Assembly (NCBI GenBank): GCA_018894105.1
Contig: CM032123.1
Coordinates: 27,009,744 to 27,073,743 of the forward strand
DNA from: Jacaranda mimosifolia
Taxonomy: Eukaryota > Streptophyta > Magnoliopsida > Lamiales > Bignoniaceae
Direction of reading: 5' to 3'
DNA: 64,000 nucleotides
The translations under genes were made by a program, and so were the position numbers. Each line of letters opens with the position of its first letter. Within the stretch, counting starts at the first letter, position 1. Below are positions 23,226-35,902 of this stretch, one piece after another. Below the pieces are notes generated by a model. That model saw only the letters and a list, made by a program, of their open reading frames with translations, was not told where the DNA came from and did not search any database.

Positions 23226-23656
23226 AAAAGTCATCAAGTGTGCTCTGAAGAGCAGTCCAAGCATCTCTAGTAAATTAATTCACAGTAAAATATTACTACT
23301 AAAAAAGCACTGTTTTGCGATGAATTTTCTGTCGCAAAAATTTTCGTCGCAAAATCTGTCGCAAAAAGTTAAAAAATATAAAAAATGAAAAAAAAACTGC
23401 AACGGAAAAATCCATCGCAAATGTCGCAGTTTGCGATGGATTTATATCCATTGCAAAAGTGGAAAAAAATAAAAATAAATAAAAAATCATTTGCGACAGA
23501 AAAATTCGTCGCAAAAGTGGAAAAAATAAAAAAAATAAAAAATCATTAGCGACGGATTTAAATCCATTGCAAATTATCGAATGGGGGGAATTAAAACCCT
23601 CTTTCCCTATTTCCCCACCCACACAAATTTTTCTAAATCAAAATCTTTTCTTCCCC

Positions 23657-23690
23657 TTCTTCTTCTTCTTCTTCTTCTTCTTCTTCTTCT
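23657..23690 (+). repeat. (CTT)n microsatellite
   Basis: About eleven uninterrupted CTT triplets inside the CACTA element. Confidence 0.95.
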
Positions 23691-24230
23691 TTTTTTCTTC
23701 TAAATATTAAAGCAGCCGACCGGCCGGCCAGCTGGTGCAAGCGGGTGCGGCCAGCAAGTCAGCAGCTTGTTGGCCACACCAGCTTCTGGCTACTGGCCAG
23801 ATCTGGAATATTATTTTTTATTTTTTATTTTTTGAAAAATTAGTTTTAATTTTTAAAAATGCTAATGTTGTTGTTTGTTTAATGTTTCAGGTTTGGAGAA
23901 TTTATATTTAGATCTATCTCCATTAATTATGGTAATTCTCACAATTATATTAAAATTTGATTATGTTTGATTATATTTTAGTTAAAATGTGATTGTGTTT
24001 GATTATATTTTAGTTAAAATATTTGATTATCATGTTTAGTTATCTCCATTATATTTTAGTTAATTATTCAAGTTAGTTAAGATTTCATTTATGTGCTAGT
24101 TAAACTAAAAATGATTTATTTATTAGTAATATAATTTGATTTAACATAAATAATAATTTATATATTAATTAAAATTTGAGGTAATTTATATATAAGTTTC
24201 CTAAGTTAAATCATGTCATACTTAGGGTTG

Positions 24231-25975
24231 TGAATTATATGTTTGATTAGGATTTGAGTTATATGTTGGACTTATATTAAATTATATGTTGATTTACGAT
24301 GAGATGCATGTTTGATTATATTGAATTATGTATTAGATTTATATGTGTTAAGATTATGCATTTATTTGGAATAATGTGTTAGACTTAGACTTTGTTAGAT
24401 TTATACTTTGTGAATTATATATTTAATTAGGATTTGAGTTATATGCTGGACTTATATTAAATTATATGTTGGTTTACGATGAGATGCATGTTTGATTATA
24501 TTGAATTAAGCATTAGATTTATGTGTTAAGATTATGCATTTATTTTGAATCATGTGTTAGATTTTGTTAGATTTATATTTTGGGAATTATGTGCTTGATT
24601 AGGATTTGAGTTATATGTTGGATTTATATTAAATTATATGTTGGTTTATGATGAGATGCATATTTGATTATATTGAATTATGTATTAGATTTATATGTGT
24701 TAAGATTATGCATTTATTTTGAATTATGTGTTAGATTTTGTTAGATTTATATTTTGTGAATTATATGTTCGATTAGGATTTGAGTTATATGTTGGACATA
24801 TATTAAATTATATGTTGGTTTACGATGAGATGCATGTTTGATTATATTGAATTAAGCATTAGATTTATATGTGTTAAGATTATGCATTTATTTTGAATTA
24901 TGTGTTAGATTTTTTTAGATTTATATTTTGTGAATTATATGTTTGATTAGGATTTGAGTTATATGTTTGACTTATATTAAATTATATGTTGGTTTATGAT
25001 GAGATGCATGTTTGATTATATTGAATTATGTATTAGATTTATATGTGTTAAGATTATGCATTTATTTTGAATAATGTGTTAGATTTATATTTTATGAATT
25101 ATATGTTTAATTAGGATTTGAGTTATATGTTGGACTTATATTAAATTATATGTTGGTTTATGATGAGATGCATGTTTGATTATATTGAATTATGTATTAG
25201 ATTTATATGTGTTAAGATTATGAATTTATTTTGAATAATGTCTTAAATTTTGTTAGATTTATATTTTGTGAATTATATGTTTAATTAGGATTTGAGTTAT
25301 ATGTTGGATTTATATTAAATTATATGTTGGTTTACGATGAGATGCATGTTTGATTATATTGAACTAAGCATTAGATTTATATGTGTTAAGATTATGCATT
25401 TATTTTGAATTATGTGTTAGATTTTGTTAGATTTATATTTTGTGAATTATATGTTCGATTAGGATTTGAGTTATATGTTGGTTTATGATGAGATGCATGT
25501 TTGATTATATTGAATTATGTATTAGATTTATATGTGTTAAGATTATGCATTTACTTTGAATTATGTGTTAGATTTTGTTAGATTTATATTTTCTGAATTA
25601 TATGTTTGATTAGGATTTGAGTTATATGTTGGACTTATATTAAATTATATGTTGGTTTATGTTGGATGTGTGTTTGATTATATTGAATTATGTATTAGAT
25701 TTATATGTGTTTAGATTATACATTTGTATTGAATTATGTGTTAGATTTTGTTAGTTTTGTTAATTATATGTGCGATTAGGATTTGAGTTATATGTTGGAC
25801 TTATATTAAATTATATGTTGGTTTATAATGATATGTATGTTTGGTTATATTGAATAATGCGTTAGATTTACATGTGTTAGTTTATACATTTACATTGAAT
25901 TATTTGTTAGATTTTGTTATATTTATATTTTGTGAATTATATGTTTGATTAGAATTTAATTTATATTTTATGAAT
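24231..25975. repeat. ~174-bp tandem array inside the CACTA element
   Basis: The landmark 'tgaattatatgtttgatta' recurs at 24231, 24413, 24583, 24757, 24931, 25095, 25269, 25443, 25594, 25760 and 25933, giving spacings of 182, 170, 174, 174, 164, 174, 174, 151, 166 and 173. Units are AT-rich and highly alike, with small indels. No coding frame. Confidence 0.93.
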
Positions 25976-26640
25976 TTGTGCTCGATTATGATTTGGTTAT
26001 GTATTGAATTTATATATTGGTTTATTATGTTGAATTGTCTATTAGTTTAGTTTATGTTTCTATTTTTTATTATTGTAATTTTGTTTTTATTTTAATATTG
26101 CAGGCTTGGATATCTCAAGGCATTGAAATTTAGTATAAACCTTGTAAGATAATTTTTTTGGCATTATTTTGTAAATTTTATATGTTAGTTAGGGCTTGAT
26201 TTATATATTGAACAATTTTATATTATTGGGCTCGATTTTTATTGTGATATAAAATTATTGTGATTTTATGTAAAATAATATTTAAATATTAGTGTATGGG
26301 ATGATTAGTATGCAATGAAAAGAATTATTGATATTGGGTAATTATATGTTTTAATTTGATAGGATGTGTATATTATTTTTTTAAAAAAAAGTTTTTAAAA
26401 TTTTGCAACGAAAATTTACGTTGCAAAATTTAATTTTTTTAATTATGATTACTATTTGCGATGGAAAAATCCGTCGCAAAACACCAAATTTGCAATGGAA
26501 TTTTTCCGTCGCAAATTTTGTTGCAAATTTGTGTCGGAAATTTCCGTCATAGATTTGCGACGGAAATTTTCGTCGCAAATTTTTGCGACCAAAGATTTTG
26601 CGTCACAAATTCCGTTGCAAAAGGCACTTTTTTAGTAGTG

Positions 26641-26940
26641 GATAACATACGAAAGCTTGCATTAATTCATGTAACTAATAGCAGTACTGAGGTTCCATCC
26701 TCAAGTAGGTTGGCTTTATTTTGATCTAGAAAAAATAACTTCCTAATTTAAAAGAAATAATGCTATAGAATAAGTACTAACAACTTAATCAAGAATTGTT
26801 CTAAGGAAAATAAGAAATCAAATAGGGCACCAAAGATTGGGAATCCATGCAATGTGGGGGGTGGTCTTGGGCATTGATATCTCCATGATGTTGGTGTCTT
26901 GTAGCATGCCTTTCCCTTATATCTCTTCTTGTTGTGCTCT
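26641..26940. other. no gene seen
   Basis: AT-rich sequence between the CACTA element and the gypsy-E relic. Nothing identifiable on either strand, apart from a possible decayed continuation of the relic below 26946. Confidence 0.5.
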
Positions 26941-26945
26941 TTTGT

Positions 26946-29120
26946 CTAATCAGTCCTAGAGGTAGGACTTTTGATGTTTTTCAAGGCATTGGCGAACACT
27001 CTTTGCTTGCTCTCAAATCGACAACATATTCTCCAGTTCTGTTCCACATAGGAAATTTCAACTTCATGCAGTATGTTGAGACCACTACTTGGAGCAATTT
27101 TAGAGTTCCAAGTATAGAGTGGGTCTCCCAATATTGCGTTGTAAGCTGACATGGTCTTGACTACTAGGAACTCCCCATCTTCCTTGCCTTCTTAGCTTGA
27201 GTACCCAAAGAGATAAATAATGGTACTCCCCCTAATGCTTCTACTATGTTGCCAGTGAACCCTACCAAAAGGGTGTTGATCTTCTGCAGTTATGTATTAT
27301 CCACTCCCAGTTGGGGGAGTGCATCATGAAACAAAATGTTTGTTGAGCTATCGTTGTCTACTAGGAATTTTTTCACTTATATGTTCACAAAGGTTGTAGA
27401 AATAAACAATACATAGTTGTGTCCCCCTCATCTGGTTTCCAAATCCTCCATTCCAAAGGTAATGCTGGGTGATGGAGGATATAGTTCAAAAATTCCCAAG
27501 ATAGGATCAATTGCTTGAGCTTGTGCTCATCTTGTTGCTTACACTAGTGCCTTCCAAGCATTAGCGGAGTCCCCACCAACTAGTCCTTCCAAGATTAGTG
27601 AGATGACACTAGTTGTGGAGAGATTCTCGAGATTGCATTTATGTTGTTGGTTTTTGTGATCCGTATGGTTAGCAGGTCATCGCAAATGATCCTCACTTAC
27701 TCTCTATGATGGTCCCTTTTCAGAATTGTTTGGCCTTTACACCATATACTCTTTGAAATGCTATATCTCATCCTTAGATATCTGCACTCCTCAATAGTAT
27801 GTCCAATATTGTGGTGGAAGCGACATCACTTATTAGATTTTTGCTTCTTAGAACCTTCGATTGTCGTCTGAGGAGGTCGTTGGATAAGGCCACATTACAC
27901 TGCTATAGCCAAAATCTCTTACCTAGGAGCAATACATGGCTTGTAAGTGGTGAGCACTCAGAGGGGCTATGTCCATGATCTCCTTCTATTTATTATTGTT
28001 GCTTCCTTCATCACGTGTTTTATGCTTATCGACCTCTTAAGCAGTTAGCGATTCTTTAATCCCGCTATACTTCTTAACATGCTTCAAGAGTTCTTCATAA
28101 GTAGTAAGAAGTTTTCCTAGTGATCGATTCTCAAAATTTCGAATACTTCAGATTTAGCTAGATGATTTTGGATAGGATCACCTGATTAATGTGAGGGATC
28201 TCATGCATCGCTTGGACGAAGAGGTTGAGGTAGTTTCTTAAGGGCTCTCCATCCTTTTGCTTACTGGTGAACTAGTATATAGTTGTTCTTAGATATATAT
28301 AGTTGATGAAAAAGTTTTAGATGAAGTATTGCACTAACATCTCTCATCTAGTGATAAGTCCAACTGGCATCTGGTTAAAGCATGTCAAACGTGCTTTGTG
28401 AGTGTGGTGTAGAATAGTTTATAGTATGCAGCTACACTCAAGTCATATAGCTCCATCCTTGCTAAGAAATTATCCAAGCTGTTCCTAAAGGTTTGCAGTA
28501 TCATTGAACTCTAGTAAATGGGTTATCATCATTCCAAGAGGAAGTGCCAAAACTAAGATGGCTGCAGAAAAAGGGTTGCATCTTCGAAGAGCTACAACTA
28601 AATGGTGCTACTAGCTTCCTACTCTGCTTGAGGGAAGCAACACCAAGGAATGCACTAGACTCCAATATCAGCATGCCCATGCTAGGTGGAATCCACTCAT
28701 AGTGAATAATGTGTGTTCGTCTATTGTGGCAAAGGGGAGGAGTATTGTCATGTTCAGAGTTGGCTTTTCGCTCAGTTCTCTATCGAAGAACAAAGTCCCT
28801 TACTCTAGTAGGAGGATTGCTTCAGCTCCTTAGCACTTATCGGCATACTAGGCGACCGCTTTGATCATAGCTTGGGTAATGACTTTCTCTGGCAAGATCC
28901 TCAATTCCTTTTAGGAAATAGGCAAAATATGATCTCTAGAAGGGGGTGCATATTCTGCGAGCGTCTCCTCTGATGCTGGTTATGCATTCAGGACTATCTT
29001 TAGTACTAAGCATGTATTCGTTCGGGTTGGTGATTCTCTATGTTCTCTGACTTTAAGGCCATCTGTTGCTAAAATTGTGAGCTCTTGATCTCGTCTACAT
29101 CCTCAATTTTCCTTCTTCAT
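26946..29120 (-). pseudogene. gypsy-E relic: gag to protease of a Tat/Athila-like element
   Basis: Read from right to left. Around 28250-28480 fragments give MELYDLSVAAYYKLFYTTLT and then GEPLRNYLNLFVQAMHEI, the Ty3/gypsy gag pattern. Near 27740-27835, CRFHHNIGHTIEECRYLR matches the R-F-H-x-x-x-G-H-x-T-E-E-C zinc-binding gag segment seen in the Tat group. Near 27100-27150, SAYNAILGDPLYTW matches the 'Y-N-A-I-L-G-R-P' segment in the protease region. Frames change often and stops are frequent. No reverse transcriptase follows below 26946. Lineage assignment is inference from these motifs. Confidence 0.62.
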
Positions 29121-29127
29121 AGTTTGG

Positions 29128-29148
29128 AGTTCCCAGAAATGGTGCTAA
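29128..29148 (-). other. gypsy-E primer-binding-site relic
   Basis: The minus strand reads TTAGCACCATTTCTGGGAA, resembling the TGGCGCCGTTTCTGGGAA type placed after the 5' LTR in many non-chromovirus plant gypsy elements. It lies just upstream of the gag remnant, as expected. The LTR itself, which should run to higher coordinates, could not be delimited. Confidence 0.45.
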
Positions 29149-29149
29149 A

Positions 29150-30410
29150 ATGATGCTGCACAGAAGTAGAGCAAGGTCCTTTTCGATAGACAATAGTGCG
29201 TCAATTCATTTTCTCCAGAAGACGCACATAAAGATTTTAATCTCTTGAATATTCTCGAAGTTTTGCGATTCTTTATTAATAATTTCTCATGCTCAAGTTC
29301 TCCTTGAGACAAAGCACTAATCGCTTTTTCCCTGATGGACTCAGGCTCATTGAAATTTTTTTTCCATTCTTCATGAACTTAATTATTTTAAACTTAATTG
29401 TTTTAGGCTCTCTGACCCTTTTTTATTTAATTAATCAATTTGATTCATTGAGCCTTTTTTTATTTCTTTTATTAATTTGCCCTTATAAATTTAATTTTTC
29501 ATATCAACATATAACCCCATTTTACTAAAATCGTCATGATAACCTTCTATACGTGATTTGTTTTAATATATCTCATATCATATATCCCTCTTGAAGTACA
29601 TATTTATTTCTTCTCATTTTAAAGAATGTGGCTTTTAAAATGTCAAAAGTAGAAAACCGTGAGAACATGAACAAAGTTTCTCATTTACAGTCCCATTGGA
29701 GAAAATCTCCTTATAACTGTGATATATTACAACCTACTTTGGTAAGTTTAATACCTTCAAGCTGTTTTTCCTTATTTTTTTTTCCTGATAAATAATTATG
29801 TAACATTTCATATATTGACATTACACATGAATGACATTTAAGAGAGCGGGAAGTTTCTAAGGCATAAAATTCATGACCTTTTAACAAATTGAGGAGTAAT
29901 AGTAAACATTACTAATTATAAAGTACCAATTTAAAACAAAATGACATTTAATTTATGCTACACTTGCTCTTTTTCCTAATAGAAAATGCAGATTCTTCCC
30001 TCAACAATTTAACTTTCAGCACTAATTGAAGCTGTTTTCAGCAAATATCGTATAAGAAAAATGCAACTCATATTCTACTATTGGGAAAATTGAATAGTAC
30101 CTACGAAGACTTAAAATAATTGACAGTAATTTTTTTTTCCTAAAATAACAACGTGGAAAAGGACTGTAGTTCTCATGCAACGCATAGGAAATAATCAAAG
30201 TAATATACTTCTTCTATTCCATATCAACTTCTTGAAAAAATAAAAATAACATGCATTGTACATGTAAAATTTAAGAATATTCTCCATGAATATTCCACTA
30301 TAACTTGTCTTCAAGAATTGCCACATCAAATTTTATTAAATGTTAAAAAATTCATGCCAAGAAAAATTAATTTTAGCGATAATTATTTATGGTTGGTGAA
30401 AGTAAGAAAA
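29150..30410. other. no gene seen; possible decayed gypsy-E LTR
   Basis: AT-rich DNA with no domain similarity on either strand. By position the first part may be the 5' LTR of the gypsy-E relic, but no repeat partner is present to test this. Confidence 0.45.
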
Positions 30411-30964
30411 TAGTCACTACAATCTATAGTGACCAAAATAATGTTGGTCATACATGATCACAACAGGATAGCTATTAAAAGTACCAAGTGACGAGTTACT
30501 ACCTTGGATGCTAAAGATGCATGTTTAGCAACCATTCAATAATAGTCACTAAAAATACTATGTATTTTTCAAAAAAAAAAAAAACATAGTATTTTTTTAG
30601 TAACCATATAATTGCTATAAGCATATCTTAGCAACCAAATTAATATGTTGCAGATGGCCAACTTAAATGACTTACAGTAACCATTAATATTTTGTTATCG
30701 AATTGGTCACAATAAATGTTTATATATAGCGACCATGACAAATCTCACTAAAAACTCCAACCTTGGTTGTTATACCACCAGTTAAAGCTGGCCGAATTAT
30801 AGCGATCATTTATAGCTAACAAATACTAGTTGGTAGCAAAAGGATTTATGTAACTTAACTTCAGCAACCAAGATCATTTTTGGTAGCTAAATTTGTATAT
30901 TTAGCAATCATTTTGTTATTATCGCTGAGTATTTGGTTGCTAAATTCAATTTTTCTATTATATT
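30411..30964. mobile_element. degraded CACTA-type miniature element
   Basis: Starts CACTACAATCTATAGTGACC and ends with a diverged complement of a CACTACAA-type terminus ('ttttctattatattg'). In between, 'ttagcaaccaa/ttggtcgcta' motifs recur in both orientations at least a dozen times, the usual subterminal-repeat style. No target duplication and no coding region seen. Confidence 0.5.
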
Positions 30965-31801
30965 GAGAAATGATCTATATAAAACTTATGACGCATTTAT
31001 CTATGTTAGGGGTCATTAAAATTAATCAGACTAATATATTTTTTAAAGTTTTCTTTATACTTTCGTGCATAATATCTTTTAGATATATTTATTTAACTAG
31101 AAGCAAGCTGTCATCGTAAATTTTTTTTTTTGTTAATGTTTTAAATCCATGCTCCTTTCTCATGTAATAAATATGTGATTGAATTAATCTTTGAATCTAA
31201 ATATTGCAAAGAAAATTAAATTTAAATATAAAAGCTATAGATAAAATTAAAAATGTAAATGTCATTATAGTTTTTCTTAGTTATGAAAATTGATTGAAAA
31301 AACTCATAGTAATTACTTTTGTTGCCTGTCCTCTTTAGCTCTTGGGATATCTATATTTTAGTCTTACCTTGCAAGTATGCCAAATCCCATTGAAATTTGG
31401 CAACACGCATGTGTTTGAGTTATTTGAAACATTGAAAATTGATACTTTCAAATGGTTCAATTTGGTAATTGTATATACACAATTCTGTTAAACGAGAGAA
31501 AAATTTAAAAAATAATTAATTTAAAGATCCTTAATTTTTCTTATTTATTTTTATATTCCTTGGGTGTAGGAAGTAATTTTCTTATGAATTCATTTTGTAT
31601 GTCTATCTATACTATTTAAGAAAAAGAAAGGCCCTCATATTCACAAAGAGGAGATTTTCATTCTCCTACCAAATTATATTTTGCCTAAAATAAACCTAAA
31701 ATTAACTCATTCCCCGTTCTTCTCTATCTACCCATTATCTATAAATCCTTTTCCACTTATTCCTCATCTCCCCATTATTCTAACTCCCTTCAAGTGTTTT
31801 T
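30965..31801. other. no gene seen
   Basis: AT-rich sequence without repeats, inverted ends or domain similarity that I can recognise. Confidence 0.5.
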
Positions 31802-34553
31802 TGTAACACTCCTAAAATTTCAGTTCGTAAAAATTTTAAAAACTATAACTTTAATTTGATTAAAAAAAAATTGGGGGTCAAAACGTAAATAAGAAATTAT
31901 TTAATTGTAAGAGATTTAAAAGTTTTGGAAGTCAATTTATAATTATTTTGGGTCAATTGGGTCAATGTAGGGCACTTATTAGATGAAGGATTAAATCAAA
32001 TGTTGAAGGAAAGTTTGGGGGGTCAATTTGTGATTATGAAAAATGCTGATATAAATAGCAAATTCCCCCTCCCCATTTTCATCCAATTTCCTGAATGCAA
32101 CCCCCATTCTTCCTCTCCGGCGAACTTCTTCTGGCAACGGCAAAACCTTAAAACTACACCAACCACTAGCTTCTTCTCATCACTGTGAACACAACCATAC
32201 CACATGCACCCCAATTTAGCCGGCGGACCACCGAAAAATTGATCTTGAAAAATGGGCAGCGGTGGTGAGTGGCGGACGCAACGGCTCAATGACGGAAGCT
32301 TGTGTCTAGAAGGTGGGTTTTATGGGGTTCAGCTCATAGAACACCTTGGAGTCCTCAATTTATAGCATTGACCATTGGTGGAAGTGGAATTTAGCAAAAT
32401 GGGGGACGACGATGGAAGTGAAGCAGTGTACTTCAAGCTCCAATTGATGGTTAATTCGATGGCAGAGTTAGAAATTGATTGGGGTGTTTTACTGTACGCG
32501 TTGAGATGCATCGATTGGTGGTGGTAGTTAACAACTTCGGCAGTAGCGGTGGGGCATGGCGGTTCTGAGATAGAATATTTATCTTGTCGTTGTGATCGCA
32601 TGTGTAGTGTTGTTTTGTGGTGATTCAGCTCCGAAAATAAGCTCTTTGGTAAAAAAATTCTGGAATCGGGGTTGCTAACAATTGATTTATGTTGTTATTG
32701 TTATCTTATGAATTCTTGTATTTTGAAATAATTTGGGAAGAATATGTTTGGAACCGAGACAATGGGATGCATATATATATATATAGATAATGTTAGGTGA
32801 ACCCAAATTTGTAAAATATATATATAATCCTTGATCAATTAAATAAAATTAGGTAATTAAAACCCTAATCTTATGTATAATGATACATGGAGCTGATTTG
32901 TTAAAGATTGGATTATCATTAGATATATTTAATCATTGTAATTTTATATTCGACTTTTGTGTAACATTTCAAGGATGAAATATTAATAGGAATCTGAATT
33001 GATTATCACATTTTGACTAAATTGTTGATATAGGACTTAAATTGTTACATTAGGAAATATTGACATAGGAAATGATTATTAATCGAGGCAAAGAAGGCCC
33101 TCGTAGATATTATAGCATTATTAGCATAATTAGCATGTTACCTTATGGTATTTTTGGAACCAAACCCCTAAAATATTATCTAATTGAAAAAAAACCAATA
33201 TTAAGATATAAACAGTTTAAATATTATTTAAAGAATGATACAAACATTTTAACACTAAGTACATTCTTTTGAAATAGGCGACAAAGAGCCGGGATTTGCA
33301 GGGCAGTAAGACGAGGATAGCATTTTCTATGGGAATTAAGTTGAAGGGTAAGTCCTATCTTTCTTCTGGGAAGTAAATGATCGTTGATGTTGAATTCCCT
33401 GTGTCTAATTGTTGAATTTGATTGTACTCATTTTGGTGCCCATAACTCCTATTATGTTATCCATTTTTCAGTCTCATATACCCTACAGCCTTGCCGGCTT
33501 TCCCCAATTTATATTAATATTTTGGTCTTGCTAACCAATTTCATATTGAACTCCTGGTTAAATTATTATGTATGCTGTTTATATGGCCTTGTCGGCCAAT
33601 GTTTTACGGATCTTACCATTTCGTTTTGTTTCACATATATATTTCTGATCAGTTATTTTGAAGTACGTATTATTTGTTGGATTTATGTTAAGTCACCTTG
33701 AGGATGCTCTTGGGGGGTTACCGCCCATAAGGATGCCACGAGGTGGGTCGGGCTCAGGACTAGGTCCAAAAATACGATCCAGCGATATGGACCGACGTTG
33801 GCTTATCTCCCAGCTAGTACCTACTTAAGATCCTGATTTGCAGACAGTTGGAGGTAGTTGTCTACGAGTGGCAGGATCTGGCATTGGGGCAGGCCATGCC
33901 ACATGTCTATCGAGCCGAGTGCTTGGGTAACGAAGTAATAAGGGAAATCTGTTATGTTATATTTGCACTCAGTGTTACTGTTTATGTACTGTTTTGGGAG
34001 CAAAAAGGATGAAGTTGCCAACAGTTTGTTGAATTTGGTCTCACATGTGTTATGTTATATCATTACTTTATATTGTAAATCATATCATAGTCGTTATTGA
34101 ATCCTTACTTATTGATTGCTGCACTTTCAACAATTTTGCCTTGACTATTTTTCATACACAGCCCTTACTAAGTCCTTAGGACTTATCCCCTTCTATTATC
34201 TTTTATTCTCACCCTAGACAAAACTTTATGTAGGTTGAGGGCTCGAGGCTTGCCCAAGTAAAGACGTATTTTGTAATAGATTAGGAGCTATGTATGTATA
34301 TATATATATTACACTTGATTGTGACACTTATACTTATGGATGCTATTAAATAGCTAAGTTTAGTTCAGAACTTTTGATATGGACATATTTGCACACTTTA
34401 GATTGATCTTTTAGGTTTATTGTTAAGTTGCTATCTTTTGAGGTTTTGGTGGATTTTAGCTTCTTCTTTTTTTTGTTATCTTTTGAATTATGATTTAAGT
34501 TTGAAATTGGTGGCACTTTAGCTTAGGACTCATTCCTGGTTGGTGATGCCACA
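31802..34553 (+). repeat. gypsy-C 5' LTR (~2.75 kb)
   Basis: TGTAACACTCC start, ...GATGCCACA end, directly before the primer-site relic. The block 'acagcccttactaagtcctt' near 34159 and the 'aaagacgtattttgtaatag' block near 34261 match the landmarks of the LTRs at 1-745 and 14028-22862. A short AT repeat lies at 32771-32785. Small ORFs inside are unsupported. Confidence 0.85.
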
Positions 34554-34557
34554 TAAG

Positions 34558-34570
34558 AGATATCAAAGCC
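34558..34570 (+). other. gypsy-C primer-binding site, degenerate
   Basis: AGATATCAAAGCC followed by 'taagttt' corresponds to TGGTATCAGAGCC with three changes, 4 bases after the LTR end. Confidence 0.7.
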
Positions 34571-34862
34571 TAAGTTTGACGATGACATAGGTAAATGAGT
34601 ATCATTGGGATTTGTGTTGAGTTTGGGGGATAGAAGGTTAGTTAAGATATGAATTCTTGGGTATAGTATTCGATACTAGGAGGTAGGAGATTATACCTAG
34701 GATGGCCGACTAGTTCGTTATCTTTACTTTTGAAAATCGAGCATTGGACTTTAGATTAAGAATTGAACCTTGGGTGTCTTGTGTGTAATTGAATGTGATT
34801 AAAAGAATTGGAAATGAACTTGACCAGTATGGCATTAATGAAAGAAACTTATATATTATAGG

Positions 34863-35363
34863 ATGATGGTAGAACATAGAGAAGGAAAGGAACCTGTGAA
34901 AGATGACATCAAAGAATCTCTAGAAGAGAGAATTAGAGTTTTAGAATGGGAATGAGCAAGATTATTGGAGCAATGCCAAAGACATGAGGATCGTCTTTAT
35001 GACTTGATTGAGGCATTGAGGGAAAGACGAGCGGAAATGTATCATTTGGAAATAATGGTTCAGATGAGAAACGACACTATAGGGAGGCTAATAGATGAAG
35101 TGGATCAGGAAAGTGAAAAGGTAAAAATAGCTTAAGGACAGATTGAGAGACTCCACATGGTACGGGCCTAGATGGAAGAGACTTTTGGGACTTTAGAAGT
35201 GGATCACCATAAGATTGTTGCTATGACCCAAATCATTATGGATGAAGTTAGAATGATGTTGGCACACTAAGAAAGTAGCATAGATAAGATCATTAGAGTT
35301 GAGATAGCATCTTAGATCGGAGCCTTCAGAGTTTGTCCTTCTTTGGAGCTAGAGCAGAGATAG
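34863..35363 (+). pseudogene. coiled-coil ORF upstream of gag in gypsy-C (broken)
   Basis: One reading frame from the ATG at 34863 stays interpretable for about 166 codons and is interrupted by six stops, at 34953 (TGA), 35133 (TAA), 35169 (TAG), 35268 (TAA), 35313 (TAG) and 35361 (TAG). Each is one C-to-T change from CGA, CAA or CAG. The encoded chain is highly charged with leucine/isoleucine heptads (for example LEERIRVLEWE, HEDRLYDLIEALRERRAE, IGRLIDEVDQ), which predicts a long coiled coil. It lies between the primer site and gag and is not gag itself. Additional ORFs upstream of gag are known in some plant gypsy elements. Function unknown. Confidence 0.7.
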
Positions 35364-35902
35364 TGTATCCCATATTGAGGAGGTACCTGAAGGGAATCCT
35401 GAGGAAGGCCCCAAAGGAAATCAGATGAAGACCCAGCACAGGAACCCCTGGCTGTGGTACCAGTAGAATACTAGAGTTAGAGATTCTTATATGTGTAAAT
35501 ATGCTTGTAAATATGTATGTTTTAGTAATAGCTTTTAGCCGTTAAATTAAAATGTAATGGGCAAAGGCTAGCTAGACTAATAGGGTAAGCCTTAACCCAA
35601 GCCTTGCAATTTTATTCCATAACCAAGCGAATAGTTAGCTTAGCTAATTTTGGGATTTTGACTTTGTATATACCATTGTAAACAATCGCTCATGCTAACT
35701 CGGAATGATAATGAAAGCTTTTATGTTGATTTTTGAATGAGTAGACTTCTCTTATAATGAATTTTATTTAAATCTGTTAAATATTTTATATGCAAATTTA
35801 AGGGATTAGAAAGAATTGATGATAACCTTAGATATCATTGCACAATCTTGATAATTTGTTGGTTAAGAAGTATCCTAGATCTAAATCGATTTAGAGAAAA
35901 GA
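35364..35902 (+). other. gypsy-C spacer between the coiled-coil ORF and gag
   Basis: The first ~100 bases may be the decayed end of the coiled-coil ORF. The rest (35460-35900) is AT-rich leader without a recognisable gene. Confidence 0.5.

Larger units (their letters stand above)
23294..26640. mobile_element. non-autonomous CACTA (En/Spm-type) transposon
   Basis: The right end is the complement of CACTACTAAAAAAGTGCC and the left end reads TACTACTAAAAAAGCAC, a CACTA terminus with its first base changed. The flanking triplets are TAT and GAT, an imperfect 3-bp duplication. Dense subterminal repeats of the 'cgtcgcaaa/tttgcgacg' type fill 23315-23580 and 26400-26620, as in plant CACTA elements. 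There is no transposase. The interior holds a CTT microsatellite, a GC-rich patch at 23710-23800 and a large tandem array. Intron-like borders ('tttcag|gt' at 23890, 'ttgcag|gc' at 26104) hint at a transcribed unit. Confidence 0.85.

Noticed and set aside
24231..25975. Centromeric satellite
   Set aside because: The array is only about 1.75 kb and is enclosed by CACTA termini, so an internal array is the simpler reading.
32023..32601. Minus-strand ORFs of 88-90 codons in the gypsy-C LTR
   Set aside because: They lie within LTR sequence, lack recognisable domains and have no conserved counterpart in related LTRs that I can see.
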